A stretch of 54,178 nucleotides of DNA, taken from the NCBI GenBank assembly GCA_001872725.1, contig MNWR01000104.1:1-54178 (forward strand), in the 5' to 3' direction. The position numbers and the translations under genes are program-made. The notes under the pieces are model-generated. The model saw only the letters and a program-made list of their open reading frames with translations. It made no database searches and had not been told where the DNA came from. The stretch comes from Proteobacteria bacterium CG1_02_64_396. Its GTDB lineage: Bacteria > Pseudomonadota > MNWR01 > CG1-02-64-396. Every line of letters begins with the position of its first letter. Within the stretch, counting starts at the first letter, position 1. Of the stretch, positions 1-7,426 are shown piece after piece.

Positions 1-564
1 CCGTCCTGATCAGATTGCTAGCATTGTAGGAGAGGTTCGTAATCCCGGAGAGGTTGACTTTAAAGAGGGGATGACCCTTTTCGATTTAATCCAACACGCC
101 GGGGGGCCGACCAACGACACTTATATGGGACGGTTGGAAATCAGCCGACTCAACCCCAAAGGAAGTGAAAACACTCGCCGCCTGATTGTCCTTTCCGACA
201 TCCAACCCATCTTGGAGGGAACGCGCCCCTCCCCGCGCTTGGAGCCCCAGGACATCGTCACCGTGTTCAGTGTAAAACGCTTCCGTCCTGATCAGATTGC
301 TAGCATTGTAGGAGAGGTTCGTAATCCCGGAGAGGTTGACTTTAAAGAGGGGCTGACCCTTTTCGATTTAATCCAACACGCCGGGGGACCGACCAACGAC
401 ACGTACATGGGACGGTTGGAAATCAGCCGACTCAATCCCAAAGGAAGTGAAAACACTCGCCGCCTGATTGTCCTTTCCGACATCCAACCCATCTTGGAGG
501 GAACGCGCCCCTCCCCGCCCTTAGAACCTCAAGACATCGTCACATTATTCAATGTGAATCATTT
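1..564 (+). repeat. Tandem 282-bp intragenic repeat (two near-identical SLBB units)
   Basis: Bases 1-282 and 283-564 are two copies of a 282-bp (94-codon) unit differing at only a handful of positions over most of their length, with more divergence at the 3' end. A third unit starting near 565 keeps the 282-bp register and parts of the sequence. The repeat keeps the reading frame, so copy-number change would alter protein length without frameshift. Confidence 0.9.
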
Positions 565-1885
565 CCGGCCTGCCCAAGTTGTCCGAATTTCGGGAGAGGT
601 TCGTAATCCCGGGGAGGTTAACTTTAAAGAGGGGATGACCCTTTTCGATTTGGTCCAATTTGCCGGCGGCCCCACCAATGACACGTACATGGGACGGTTG
701 GAAATCAGCCGTTTGAACCCCCCAGGCAGTCTCGAAGCACGTAGTCTTTTGAGCATTCCACGTTTGGCTGATCTATTGGCGGGAAAAGGGCCGAATCCCC
801 CCCTCCAACCTCAAGACGACGTGAAAATCTACAACCGTGCCCATTTCGAGCCCGAAGCTTCGGTCGGTATTCAGGGCGAGGTACTCAACCCCGGCAACTT
901 CACCCTTATGAAAGGGATGCGGTTGCTCGATCTTGTCTATGCTGCGGGCCTCAAACGATCCTCCTACCTCAAATCGGTGGAACTGGGACGTACTTGGTTC
1001 GATGGCACCGAAATGAAACACGAACGCCGTAATATCGATCTTGAATTGGTCATCAAGGGGGACGAAAGTGCCAACCCCCTGCTTCAGGCCCGCGATTATG
1101 TTGTCGTCCGTCCCATCCCCGACTGGAAGGAGGATCGGACGGTCACTCTGCGTGGCGAGATTGTCTTCCCTGGAACCTACCGACTGGATGACAACGAAAC
1201 CCTCGCCCACCTTGTTGAACGTGCAGGTGGGTTTACCGACGCCGCTTACCTGCCGGGCGCCATCTTCAGCCGCCAAGCGGTCAAAGCCAGCGAAGAATCG
1301 CGCAAACAGGAACTGATTCGGCTACAGGAATCGATAATTGCCGCCGATCTGCAGCAAACCCAGGCCAGCAGCGTTGCAGGAAATGACGCCAGTGTGCTCG
1401 ACAGCAGGATGGCCACCGCCAAGATGCTGATCGAACGACTCAAATCGACCCCCATGCTGGGACGGATTGTTCTGCAGTTGCACCAGGACGGCACCGTGGA
1501 GGGAAGTGTTCGGGATTTGCCCATGGAGGATGGCGATACCCTGTTTGTCCCAAGTAAACCGGCTCAGGTTGCCGTGCTCGGCGAGGTCTACAACCCCACC
1601 GCCTTTATGTGGGACGAAGACCTCGATGTCGGCGATTATCTTGCACTGGCCGGCGGCAACACCGAACAGGCCAATACCGATGGTATTTATGTGATTAAGG
1701 CCAACGGCTCGGTGATTTCGGCTCATAGTCGCTTTTTCGGCATCGAGGGTTATTCCTTGGCGCCGGGCGATACTGTTCTCGTTCCTCAACTCCTCCAGGA
1801 AGAATCCTTTGTTTCCCAGGCCCTACCTTGGTCGACCCTGATGTACAACATGGCGGTGGCGGCAAAGGTTCTACTCGGCTTCTAA
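2..1885 (+). CDS. SLBB-repeat polysaccharide export protein (5' truncated by window edge)
   Basis: The frame is open from base 2, so the gene begins before the window; about 627 residues are visible. It consists of successive SLBB-type domains, each with a GEVxNPGE core followed by a LFDLIQxAGG segment, as in outer-membrane polysaccharide export (Wza/KpsD-like) proteins. The first two visible units are nearly identical, the third is close, and later units are strongly diverged. The C-terminus ends in a hydrophobic stretch (LMYNMAVAAKVLLGF), possibly a membrane anchor. The likely role is passage of capsule or exopolysaccharide across the periplasm and outer membrane. Any signal peptide or polysaccharide-export domain would lie upstream. 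A strong hairpin terminator follows the stop. Confidence 0.85.
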   Translation, partial: RPDQIASIVGEVRNPGEVDFKEGMTLFDLIQHAGGPTNDTYMGRLEISRLNPKGSENTRRLIVLSDIQPILEGTRPSPRLEPQDIVTVFSVKRFRPDQIASIVGEVRNPGEVDFKEGLTLFDLIQHAGGPTNDTYMGRLEISRLNPKGSENTRRLIVLSDIQPILEGTRPSPPLEPQDIVTLFNVNHFRPAQVVRISGEVRNPGEVNFKEGMTLFDLVQFAGGPTNDTYMGRLEISRLNPPGSLEARSLLSIPRLADLLAGKGPNPPLQPQDDVKIYNRAHFEPEASVGIQGEVLNPGNFTLMKGMRLLDLVYAAGLKRSSYLKSVELGRTWFDGTEMKHERRNIDLELVIKGDESANPLLQARDYVVVRPIPDWKEDRTVTLRGEIVFPGTYRLDDNETLAHLVERAGGFTDAAYLPGAIFSRQAVKASEESRKQELIRLQESIIAADLQQTQASSVAGNDASVLDSRMATAKMLIERLKSTPMLGRIVLQLHQDGTVEGSVRDLPMEDGDTLFVPSKPAQVAVLGEVYNPTAFMWDEDLDVGDYLALAGGNTEQANTDGIYVIKANGSVISAHSRFFGIEGYSLAPGDTVLVPQLLQEESFVSQALPWSTLMYNMAVAAKVLLGF

Positions 1886-1901
1886 ACCACGATGGCAAAG
1901 A

Positions 1902-1945
1902 ACACAAAAAAGGCCGGGAATCCCCAGCCTTTTTTGTGTCTTTTT
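1902..1945. terminator. Bidirectional intrinsic terminator between SLBB gene and rpoH
   Basis: A perfect 13-bp inverted repeat (1902-1914 with 1927-1939) has A-rich and T-rich flanks on the two sides and a further T-run at 1941-1946. It lies between the convergent SLBB gene and rpoH and can serve both. Confidence 0.85.
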
Positions 1946-1967
1946 TGTGTCTGTAAAATGGTTCGAC

Positions 1968-2825
1968 TCAGCCCAAAACCTCGACCGCCGCTGGTACCTC
2001 CGCCTCTAAATAGCGCCGCATACGCTTGAGCCCCTGGACCTCGATCTGCCGCACTCGCTCGCGCGAAACCCCGAGTTCCTCGGCCAAATCGGCCAAACTG
2101 CGCGGATCGTCGCTGAGCACCCTTGCCTCAATCACCAACCGCTCACGCTCGGGCAGAACGGTCAGAGCCTGCGCGCCCCACTGGCGAAAACGGGCACCGT
2201 CGAGGGTCGCCATGACCTGGACTTCGGGGCCTGGACCTTCATCCTCAACCGTATCGAGCCAGCTCGCTGATCCATCTTGGGTCAGCGGGGCATCAAGGCT
2301 GTAATCGCCCCCGTGAACCCGGCCGTCGAAGGTCAAAACCTCGTCGACGCCGATCTTGTGCTCTTGGGCAATCTGAGCGGCGGTGTCGTAATCGAGTTCG
2401 GAGATCCGCCGCCGCGCCTTACGTAGAGCGATGAAGAGGCCGCGCTGCAAACGACTGGTACCGATCTTCACCAGCGACCACGATTTGAGCACGTATTCCT
2501 GAATGTTGGCCCGGATCCACCACATGGCGTAGGTGGCCAGCCTCACACCCTTGTCGGGGGAAAACTTCGCCACCGCCCGCATCAAACCGATGTTGCCCTC
2601 TTGTACCAGATCGGCCAGCTTCAGGCCGTACCCCTTGTATTTCAGCGCCACCTTAACCACCAGACGCAGATGGCTGGTCACCAGGGCGTGGGCCGCTTCA
2701 ACCTCCCCTTGGTCGATCCAGCGTAGAGCTAGGTCGTGCTCCTGCTGCGCCGAGAGCATCGGGTAGGTGTGGACCTCTCGGATGTACTGGGCCAAACCGG
2801 CATCATGGGCCAATAAAGCTCGCAT
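1968..2825 (-). CDS. rpoH: RNA polymerase sigma-32 (heat-shock) factor
   Basis: This sigma-70 family protein is 285 aa, the usual RpoH length. Region 2 carries LVQEGNIGLMRAVAKFSP and the following ATYAMWWIRANIQEYVL; the C-terminal region 4 helix-turn-helix has LGVSRERVRQIE. The spacing and the YIREVHTYPMLS start match RpoH rather than RpoD. The ATG at 2825 is preceded by AAGGAG at good spacing; an in-frame extension to 2909 would lack this and would overlap the promoter. The leader can pair with the Shine-Dalgarno (see separate entry), suggesting temperature-sensitive translation. The gene is monocistronic and divergent from argD. It should direct transcription of chaperone and protease genes. 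Confidence 0.93.
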   Translation of the reverse strand: MRALLAHDAGLAQYIREVHTYPMLSAQQEHDLALRWIDQGEVEAAHALVTSHLRLVVKVALKYKGYGLKLADLVQEGNIGLMRAVAKFSPDKGVRLATYAMWWIRANIQEYVLKSWSLVKIGTSRLQRGLFIALRKARRRISELDYDTAAQIAQEHKIGVDEVLTFDGRVHGGDYSLDAPLTQDGSASWLDTVEDEGPGPEVQVMATLDGARFRQWGAQALTVLPERERLVIEARVLSDDPRSLADLAEELGVSRERVRQIEVQGLKRMRRYLEAEVPAAVEVLG

Positions 2826-2830
2826 CAATT

Positions 2831-2898
2831 GCTCCTTGAACTGTTTTGGAACGACCTTACAGGGACCGCTCCCCCGATAACGCTGGCACTCAAAGAGC
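2831..2898 (-). promoter_or_regulatory. Structured rpoH 5' leader, candidate RNA thermometer
   Basis: In the rpoH transcript, 10 bases near the 5' end (2898-2889, GCUCUUUGAG) can pair along their full length, counting two G-U pairs, with the 10 bases containing the Shine-Dalgarno (2840-2831, UUCAAGGAGC). Between them a second hairpin forms a 9-bp stem from 2872-2864 and 2856-2848 with a 7-base loop. This would hide the ribosome binding site and could melt on warming. Pairing was done by eye; no folding energy was calculated. Confidence 0.5.
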
Positions 2899-2908
2899 GG
2901 AAGTGCCA

Positions 2909-2936
2909 AATATAGTTCCTAAACCTGCTCCAGCAA
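2909..2936 (-). promoter_or_regulatory. Candidate sigma-70 promoter of rpoH
   Basis: On the minus strand, TTGCTG (2936-2931) and TATATT (2914-2909) are separated by 16 bases. The predicted start near 2902 lies a few bases upstream of the 5' arm of the leader stem, giving a leader of about 75 nt. Confidence 0.5.
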
Positions 2937-2947
2937 GCGGCATAAGA

Positions 2948-2976
2948 TTGCCTCGGATCGGGTTATCGCGTAGAAA
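2948..2976 (+). promoter_or_regulatory. Candidate promoter of argD-argF
   Basis: TTGCCT (2948-2953) and TAGAAA (2971-2976) are separated by 17 bases, about 45 bases upstream of the argD start. The -10 is only a partial match. Confidence 0.35.
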
Positions 2977-3022
2977 TACGGCCTTTTTTTCCAGGCCCCT
3001 TCAACCTTTGCAGGACCGAATC

Positions 3023-4192
3023 ATGGACTTAATGCCCCACGTCATGACCACCTACTCCCGGATGCCGATTGCCCTGTCGCACGGCACGGGGTCGCGTGTC
3101 GTCGATACCCAAGGCAAGTCCTACCTCGACTTTTTATCGGGGCTGGCGGTAACCAATCTGGGGCATGCCCATCCGGCGGTCACCGAGGCGCTGCGGGAAC
3201 AAGCGGGCAAGTTGCTGCATTGTTCCAACTTGTTCCAGATTCCGGTTCAGGAAGAGGTCGCCGAGCTGCTCTGTGCCAACAGCTTCGCCAGTCGGGTGTT
3301 TTTCGCCAACTCAGGAGCCGAGGCCAACGAAGCGGCACTGAAGATCGCCCGCAAATGGCACGCCCTTGAGGGGACCGGACGCAGCGATTTCATCACCTTC
3401 GTCGGCTCCTTCCACGGACGCACCCTGGCCACCGTCACCGCCACCGCTCAGCCAAAATACCAAGAGGGGTTTGGCCCCCTCATTCCCGGTTTCTCGTACG
3501 CCAAGTTCAACGATCTGTCCTCGGTCGAGGCGCTGATTACCCCCAAGACCGCCGCCATCATGGTTGAGCCGATCCAGGGGGAAGGAGGCGTGGTTCCTGC
3601 CACGCCTGAGTTCCTCAAGGGGCTGCGGGCCCTGTGCGACCAACACGGCATTTTGTTGATTTTCGATGAGGTCCAAGTCGGCATGGGGCGGACCGGGCGG
3701 ATGTTTGCCCACCACCTGTACCAGGTGGAGCCCGACATCATGACCCTGGCCAAGGCGCTGGCCAACGGGGTTCCGGTCGGGGCGATGCTGGCCCGCGACC
3801 CCGTTGCCCGCGCCCTCACCCCTGGTACTCATGCCTCTACCTTCGGGGGCAATCCCTTGGCGATGGCGGGGGCCAAGGCGGTGCTTGAGGTCATGACCGC
3901 CCCCGGCTTTATGGATCAGGTGCAACGACAGGGGGAGGCGCTGCGCCAAACCCTGAAGTCGATGCAAACCCGCCATGCCGTGATTAAAGAGGTCCGCGGC
4001 GCCGGTTTCATCCAGGGCTTGGTCCTGGAGGTCTCCTGCGCCGAAGTGGTCTCGCTGTGCCTCAATCGAGGTCTTTTGCTCAACTGCGCCGCCGGTAACG
4101 TCGTGCGCATCCTGCCGCCGCTCACCCTGAGCGACGCCGAAATGGCCGAAGGGCTCGCCATCCTCGATCAAGTTCTTTCCGACCTTTTTTGA
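3023..4192 (+). CDS. argD: Acetylornithine aminotransferase
   Basis: This is a class III PLP-dependent aminotransferase of 389 aa. It catalyses the N-acetylornithine/N-acetylglutamate-semialdehyde transamination of arginine synthesis and often also acts on succinyl-DAP. Visible marks are the glycine-rich LDFLSGLAVTNLGH start, FFANSGAEANEAALK, IFDEVQVGMGRTG (the PLP-binding aspartate) and the lysine in LAKALANGVPVGAM. The ATG at 3023 fits the family N-terminus and has AGGA upstream; the frame stays open further upstream to 2846, but that part has no family similarity. It is followed 34 bp later by argF, so both arginine genes are probably co-transcribed. Confidence 0.93.
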   Translation: MDLMPHVMTTYSRMPIALSHGTGSRVVDTQGKSYLDFLSGLAVTNLGHAHPAVTEALREQAGKLLHCSNLFQIPVQEEVAELLCANSFASRVFFANSGAEANEAALKIARKWHALEGTGRSDFITFVGSFHGRTLATVTATAQPKYQEGFGPLIPGFSYAKFNDLSSVEALITPKTAAIMVEPIQGEGGVVPATPEFLKGLRALCDQHGILLIFDEVQVGMGRTGRMFAHHLYQVEPDIMTLAKALANGVPVGAMLARDPVARALTPGTHASTFGGNPLAMAGAKAVLEVMTAPGFMDQVQRQGEALRQTLKSMQTRHAVIKEVRGAGFIQGLVLEVSCAEVVSLCLNRGLLLNCAAGNVVRILPPLTLSDAEMAEGLAILDQVLSDLF

Positions 4193-4226
4193 GGCGACAC
4201 CCCTCTGCCGTACCCAAGGTTTTCCC

Positions 4227-5180
4227 ATGGAACGTAATACAATGCCGTATCCCGATTTCGACCGGACGAAACATCTCCTCACCGTAGCTGATCACCCCAA
4301 GGAGCAGGTTTTCCGCTGGATTGATCGTGGCATCGAACTGAAGAAGATGCGCCTTGAGGGGATCGAACACCGCCCCCTGGTCGGCAAGACTCTGGCGATG
4401 ATCTTCGAGAAGGCCTCAACCCGGACCCGGGTCTCCTTTGAGGCGGGGATGCATCAGCTGGGGGGCCACGCCCTGTTCCTTTCGCCCAAGGATACCCAGC
4501 TGGGGCGAGGCGAACCGATTGAGGACACCGCCCGAGTCCTGTGCCGCATGGTCGACGGCATCATGATCCGCACCTTCGAACAAGAGACGGTGGAACGGAT
4601 GGCCGCCTACTCCTCGGTGCCGGTGATTAATGGCCTGACCGATTTTGCCCACCCTTGCCAAATCCTGGCCGACTTGATGACCCTCAAAGAGCGGTTCGGC
4701 CACATCGACGATTTGGTGGTCAGCTGGGTCGGCGACGGCAACAACATGGCCCACTCCTGGATCTTCGCCGCCGCCCACCTCGGCTTCACCCTACGGCTGG
4801 CTACCCCCGAGGGGTTTGAACCCCAAGCGGAGGTCATGGCCTGGGGGCAGGAGCGCAATCCCTCGATTTTGCTGACGCGTGACCCTCTGGAGGCGGTGGC
4901 GGGAGCCCACGCGGTGACCACCGACGTTTGGGCCTCGATGGGACAAGAGGACGAAGAGGAGGAGCGGGCCAAGATTTTCGAGCTCTATCAGGTTGACGAA
5001 GAGGTCATGGAGCATGCCGGTAGCGACGCGGTGTTTCTGCACTGCCTGCCCGCCTACCGGGGCGACGAAGTGGCGGCGGCGGTGATCGACGGGCCGCAAT
5101 CGCTGGTGTGGGACGAGGCCGAAAACCGGCTGCATGTGCAAAAGGCGGTGTTGGAAGATCTGATGGGGGGTAACCGCTAA
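4227..5180 (+). CDS. argF: Ornithine carbamoyltransferase
   Basis: This 317-aa protein condenses ornithine and carbamoyl phosphate to citrulline in the cytoplasm. The carbamoyl-phosphate motif STRT lies at residues 64-67, HPCQ at 142-145, and HCLPAYRG near the C-terminus supplies the catalytic cysteine region of OTCases. It follows argD in the same direction. A second in-frame ATG at 4242 is an alternative start. The stop codon abuts the left end of a dispersed repeat, with a strong terminator about 220 bp further on. Confidence 0.95.
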   Translation: MERNTMPYPDFDRTKHLLTVADHPKEQVFRWIDRGIELKKMRLEGIEHRPLVGKTLAMIFEKASTRTRVSFEAGMHQLGGHALFLSPKDTQLGRGEPIEDTARVLCRMVDGIMIRTFEQETVERMAAYSSVPVINGLTDFAHPCQILADLMTLKERFGHIDDLVVSWVGDGNNMAHSWIFAAAHLGFTLRLATPEGFEPQAEVMAWGQERNPSILLTRDPLEAVAGAHAVTTDVWASMGQEDEEEERAKIFELYQVDEEVMEHAGSDAVFLHCLPAYRGDEVAAAVIDGPQSLVWDEAENRLHVQKAVLEDLMGGNR

Positions 5181-5382
5181 GGAAGCGCTGATTTAATGGC
5201 GCTTCCGAGCAGCCCAGGGATGGGCCCCCAAAATGGCGCGCAGTCGTAGGAGGCGACCCCGTCGCCGAAGCGCTGCTGATTTTGCAAGCGAAGCCAAAAC
5301 GGCGCCGCCTCAAGGCGCCTACTTTTGGTTTTGGCGCAGCGTGCCGATTCAAGGCAGGATGCCCTTAATCAGCGTTTCCCTA
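5181..5382 (+). repeat. Dispersed hairpin repeat, copy 1
   Basis: This is a roughly 200-bp intergenic element. It starts with hairpin I (GGAAGCGC/GCGCTTCC, 5181-5206), then a GCCCA/TGGGC hairpin, and ends in AATCAGCGTTTCCCT, which is nearly the inverse of its left end. Its right 105 bp (5278-5382) align without gaps to 35318-35422 at roughly nine in ten identity. No coding capacity was recognised. It sits between argF and the convergent SDR gene. Confidence 0.75.
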
Positions 5383-5401
5383 AGTTGTTCCTCGTTGAAC
5401 G

Positions 5402-5441
5402 AGCACAAAAAAGGGCGCCCTTCGGCGCCCTTTTTTGTGCT
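5402..5441. terminator. Strong bidirectional terminator between argF and the SDR gene
   Basis: A perfect 18-bp stem (5402-5419 with 5424-5441) with a 4-base loop has an A-tract on the left arm and a T-tract on the right arm, so it can terminate transcription from either side. Confidence 0.9.
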
Positions 5442-5455
5442 GCCCCTTCCCTGCC

Positions 5456-6223
5456 CTACTCGGGCATGAAATCCCGGGCATTGAGTGCGCGCCCCGTTAC
5501 CCCACGCGAAGCGGGGGAAAGCAAAAATCGGAAGATTGGCAAAATCTGCTCAGGGGGCGGATTGCGGTCGGGCATCTCGCCGGGGTAGGCCCGCTGCCGC
5601 ATGTCGGTTTGGGTCGGTCCCGGATCGACCGCGTTGATCCGCACCTCGGTTTTTTCAAGCTCCTGCGCCCAAGTCTGGGTCAGCGACTCGACCCCGAATT
5701 TCGCCGCCGAATAGGCCCCCCACCATGCCCGCCCCTGCCGTCCCTGAGCGGCGCTGAGGTTCACGATGCTGGCCCAAGGGGCCTTTCTCAGCAACGGCAT
5801 CAATACCCGGGTCATGGCAAAGGTGCCGGTGAGGTTCACATCGATCACCCGCCGCCAGTTCGCCAAATCGGTCCATTCAAGCGCCGTCATCGGCCCGAGC
5901 GCCGCCGCGGCATTCACCAAACCGTTAATCTGTGGGTGAAGCTGGCCGATGGCATCGGCGACCGCCACCAGCTTTTCGTGATCGCCCAGGTCGACATCGA
6001 CCGCCACCGCCTGACCGCCGAACCCCTCGATGATGTCGAGCACCGCTTCGAGGCCCGCCCGTTTCTTCGCGACCAACACCACCGAAGCGCCCCGGCGTGC
6101 CAGATCCAGCGCAATCGCCCGACCGATGCCGCGCGAGGCGCCGGTCACAACAAACGCACCCCCCTCCAGACGCTCGTCGGGACCGGGGATGTGCCATTGG
6201 GGGTCGAAGGTGGTGGTGGTCAC
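5456..6223 (-). CDS. Short-chain dehydrogenase/reductase (YciK-like)
   Basis: This classical SDR is 255 aa. The nucleotide motif TGASRGIG is at residues 27-34, an NAAA variant of the NNAG motif near 104, and the catalytic Ser157, Tyr171 and Lys175 (YSAAK). The start is a GTG, 3 bp after the WecA-like gene's stop. It ends the long minus-strand run before the bidirectional terminator. The substrate is unknown; overall it resembles the YciK group of NAD(P)H-dependent oxidoreductases. A role in the adjacent glycan pathway is possible from position only. Confidence 0.8.
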   Translation of the reverse strand: MTTTTFDPQWHIPGPDERLEGGAFVVTGASRGIGRAIALDLARRGASVVLVAKKRAGLEAVLDIIEGFGGQAVAVDVDLGDHEKLVAVADAIGQLHPQINGLVNAAAALGPMTALEWTDLANWRRVIDVNLTGTFAMTRVLMPLLRKAPWASIVNLSAAQGRQGRAWWGAYSAAKFGVESLTQTWAQELEKTEVRINAVDPGPTQTDMRQRAYPGEMPDRNPPPEQILPIFRFLLSPASRGVTGRALNARDFMPE

Positions 6224-6226
6224 GTC

Positions 6227-7426
6227 TCAAGCCTCGTCTTCGTCGTGGTGGTTATGGTTATGCTCGCGGGTCAGTCGCAGCTCTTTTTGCAGGTAGGCGC
6301 CGCGTCGCATCAACAAAACGATCAAAATCAACATCAGTCCGCTCTGGATCAGGATCAAATACAGCGCCGCATGGCTGGCCGACTTGGCCAGCAGAGCTCC
6401 AAGTCCCAAGGCCAGTGCCATCAGCCAGATGATCCCCACCGTCGCCAGCCGGGAGAAACCCAGGGCGTTGACCCGATGGTGCAGATGGTCCTGGCCGGTG
6501 TAGGCGATCCATTCGTGGAAGTTGTGGATCAAATTGCGGTGAATGCGCGAAACGGTGGTGTAGAGGATGTCAAACAGAGGCAGCGCCAGAATCAGCAGAG
6601 GGGGCAGATAGGCGCGCAGGCGGTCCCCTTCGGCCCAATCGCCCATCACGCACAGGGCGGCGAGCATGTAGCCAATGAAAATCGAGCCGCCATCCCCCAT
6701 GAAGGTCAGAGCCGGTTTGTCATAGCGGGCGTTGTAGGGCAGGAATCCCAAGCAGGCCCCCAGCAGGGCGGTGGCCAGCAGCACCATGTCGCTCTGCCCC
6801 CCCTGGTAGGCAACCAGGGCAAGCAACCCCGAGGCGATCACCCCCAACCCCCCCGCCAGGCCGTTCATGCCGTCGAGGAAGTTAAAGGCGTTGGCCGCCC
6901 CGATCACCCAAAGGATGGTCACCACCGCCTCGATCCACCAACCGACGGGGCCACCCCCCATAAACTCCAGCCGCACCCCGTAATGGACCAGAATCATACT
7001 AGCCCCAACCTGAACCCCTAATCGCAAACCGGCCGACAGAGAGTGCAGATCGTCGAGGACCGACACCGCCGCCACCAACCCGGCCGCGAGCACCACCCCC
7101 TTGAAGGGGTCGGTGAAATCGAAGTTGAACAGCAGGCTGCCGAAGGTTCCGGCGATGATGGCGATCCCCCCCAGACGGGGAATGGGGGTTTCGTGGATGC
7201 GCCGCTCCCCCGGGTGATCGATGGCGCCGCTGCCGAGCGCCAGGGCGATCATCCCCGGCATGAGCAAAAAGGTCAGGGCGAGGGCGTAGAGGGGGACCAG
7301 GATCCAGCCGGGGATTCCCAACCCCTTGGCCAGGGGACCGGCGCCGAACAGCACCACCCCCAACGCGAGCAAAACCCCATAACACCACTTGGACAGGGGG
7401 AAGGTTTGTCCGAACTCGACCCTCAT
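6227..7426 (-). CDS. WecA/MraY-family undecaprenyl-phosphate sugar-1-phosphate transferase
   Basis: This multi-pass membrane protein of 399 aa transfers a sugar-1-phosphate (usually GlcNAc-1-P) to undecaprenyl phosphate and so starts a surface glycan. Family signatures are the aspartate pair in SVLDDLHSLSAGLRLG, NAFNFLDGMNGLAGG, MGDGGSIFIGY and the cytoplasmic HLHHRV loop of the WecA type. The ATG at 7426 overlaps the stop of the aminotransferase gene as ATGA, so I chose it over an upstream in-frame start. The C-terminus is a short His/Asp/Glu-rich tail (HNHNHHDEDEA). It shares its lipid carrier with UppP encoded further along the window. Confidence 0.88.
   Translation of the reverse strand: MRVEFGQTFPLSKWCYGVLLALGVVLFGAGPLAKGLGIPGWILVPLYALALTFLLMPGMIALALGSGAIDHPGERRIHETPIPRLGGIAIIAGTFGSLLFNFDFTDPFKGVVLAAGLVAAVSVLDDLHSLSAGLRLGVQVGASMILVHYGVRLEFMGGGPVGWWIEAVVTILWVIGAANAFNFLDGMNGLAGGLGVIASGLLALVAYQGGQSDMVLLATALLGACLGFLPYNARYDKPALTFMGDGGSIFIGYMLAALCVMGDWAEGDRLRAYLPPLLILALPLFDILYTTVSRIHRNLIHNFHEWIAYTGQDHLHHRVNALGFSRLATVGIIWLMALALGLGALLAKSASHAALYLILIQSGLMLILIVLLMRRGAYLQKELRLTREHNHNHHDEDEA

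Noticed and set aside
2901-2920. Sigma-54 promoter for rpoH (TGGCAC near 2902-2907 on the minus strand)
   Set aside because: No GC occurs at the required 10-base spacing from the GG.
5181-5382. CRISPR array or rRNA/tRNA fragment
   Set aside because: There is a single unit with internal hairpins, no regular repeat-spacer pattern and no tRNA-like fold.
5435-7021. Long open frame of 528 codons on the plus strand
   Set aside because: It is antisense to the SDR and WecA-like genes, with His/Gln/Pro-rich low-complexity translation typical of antisense frames.
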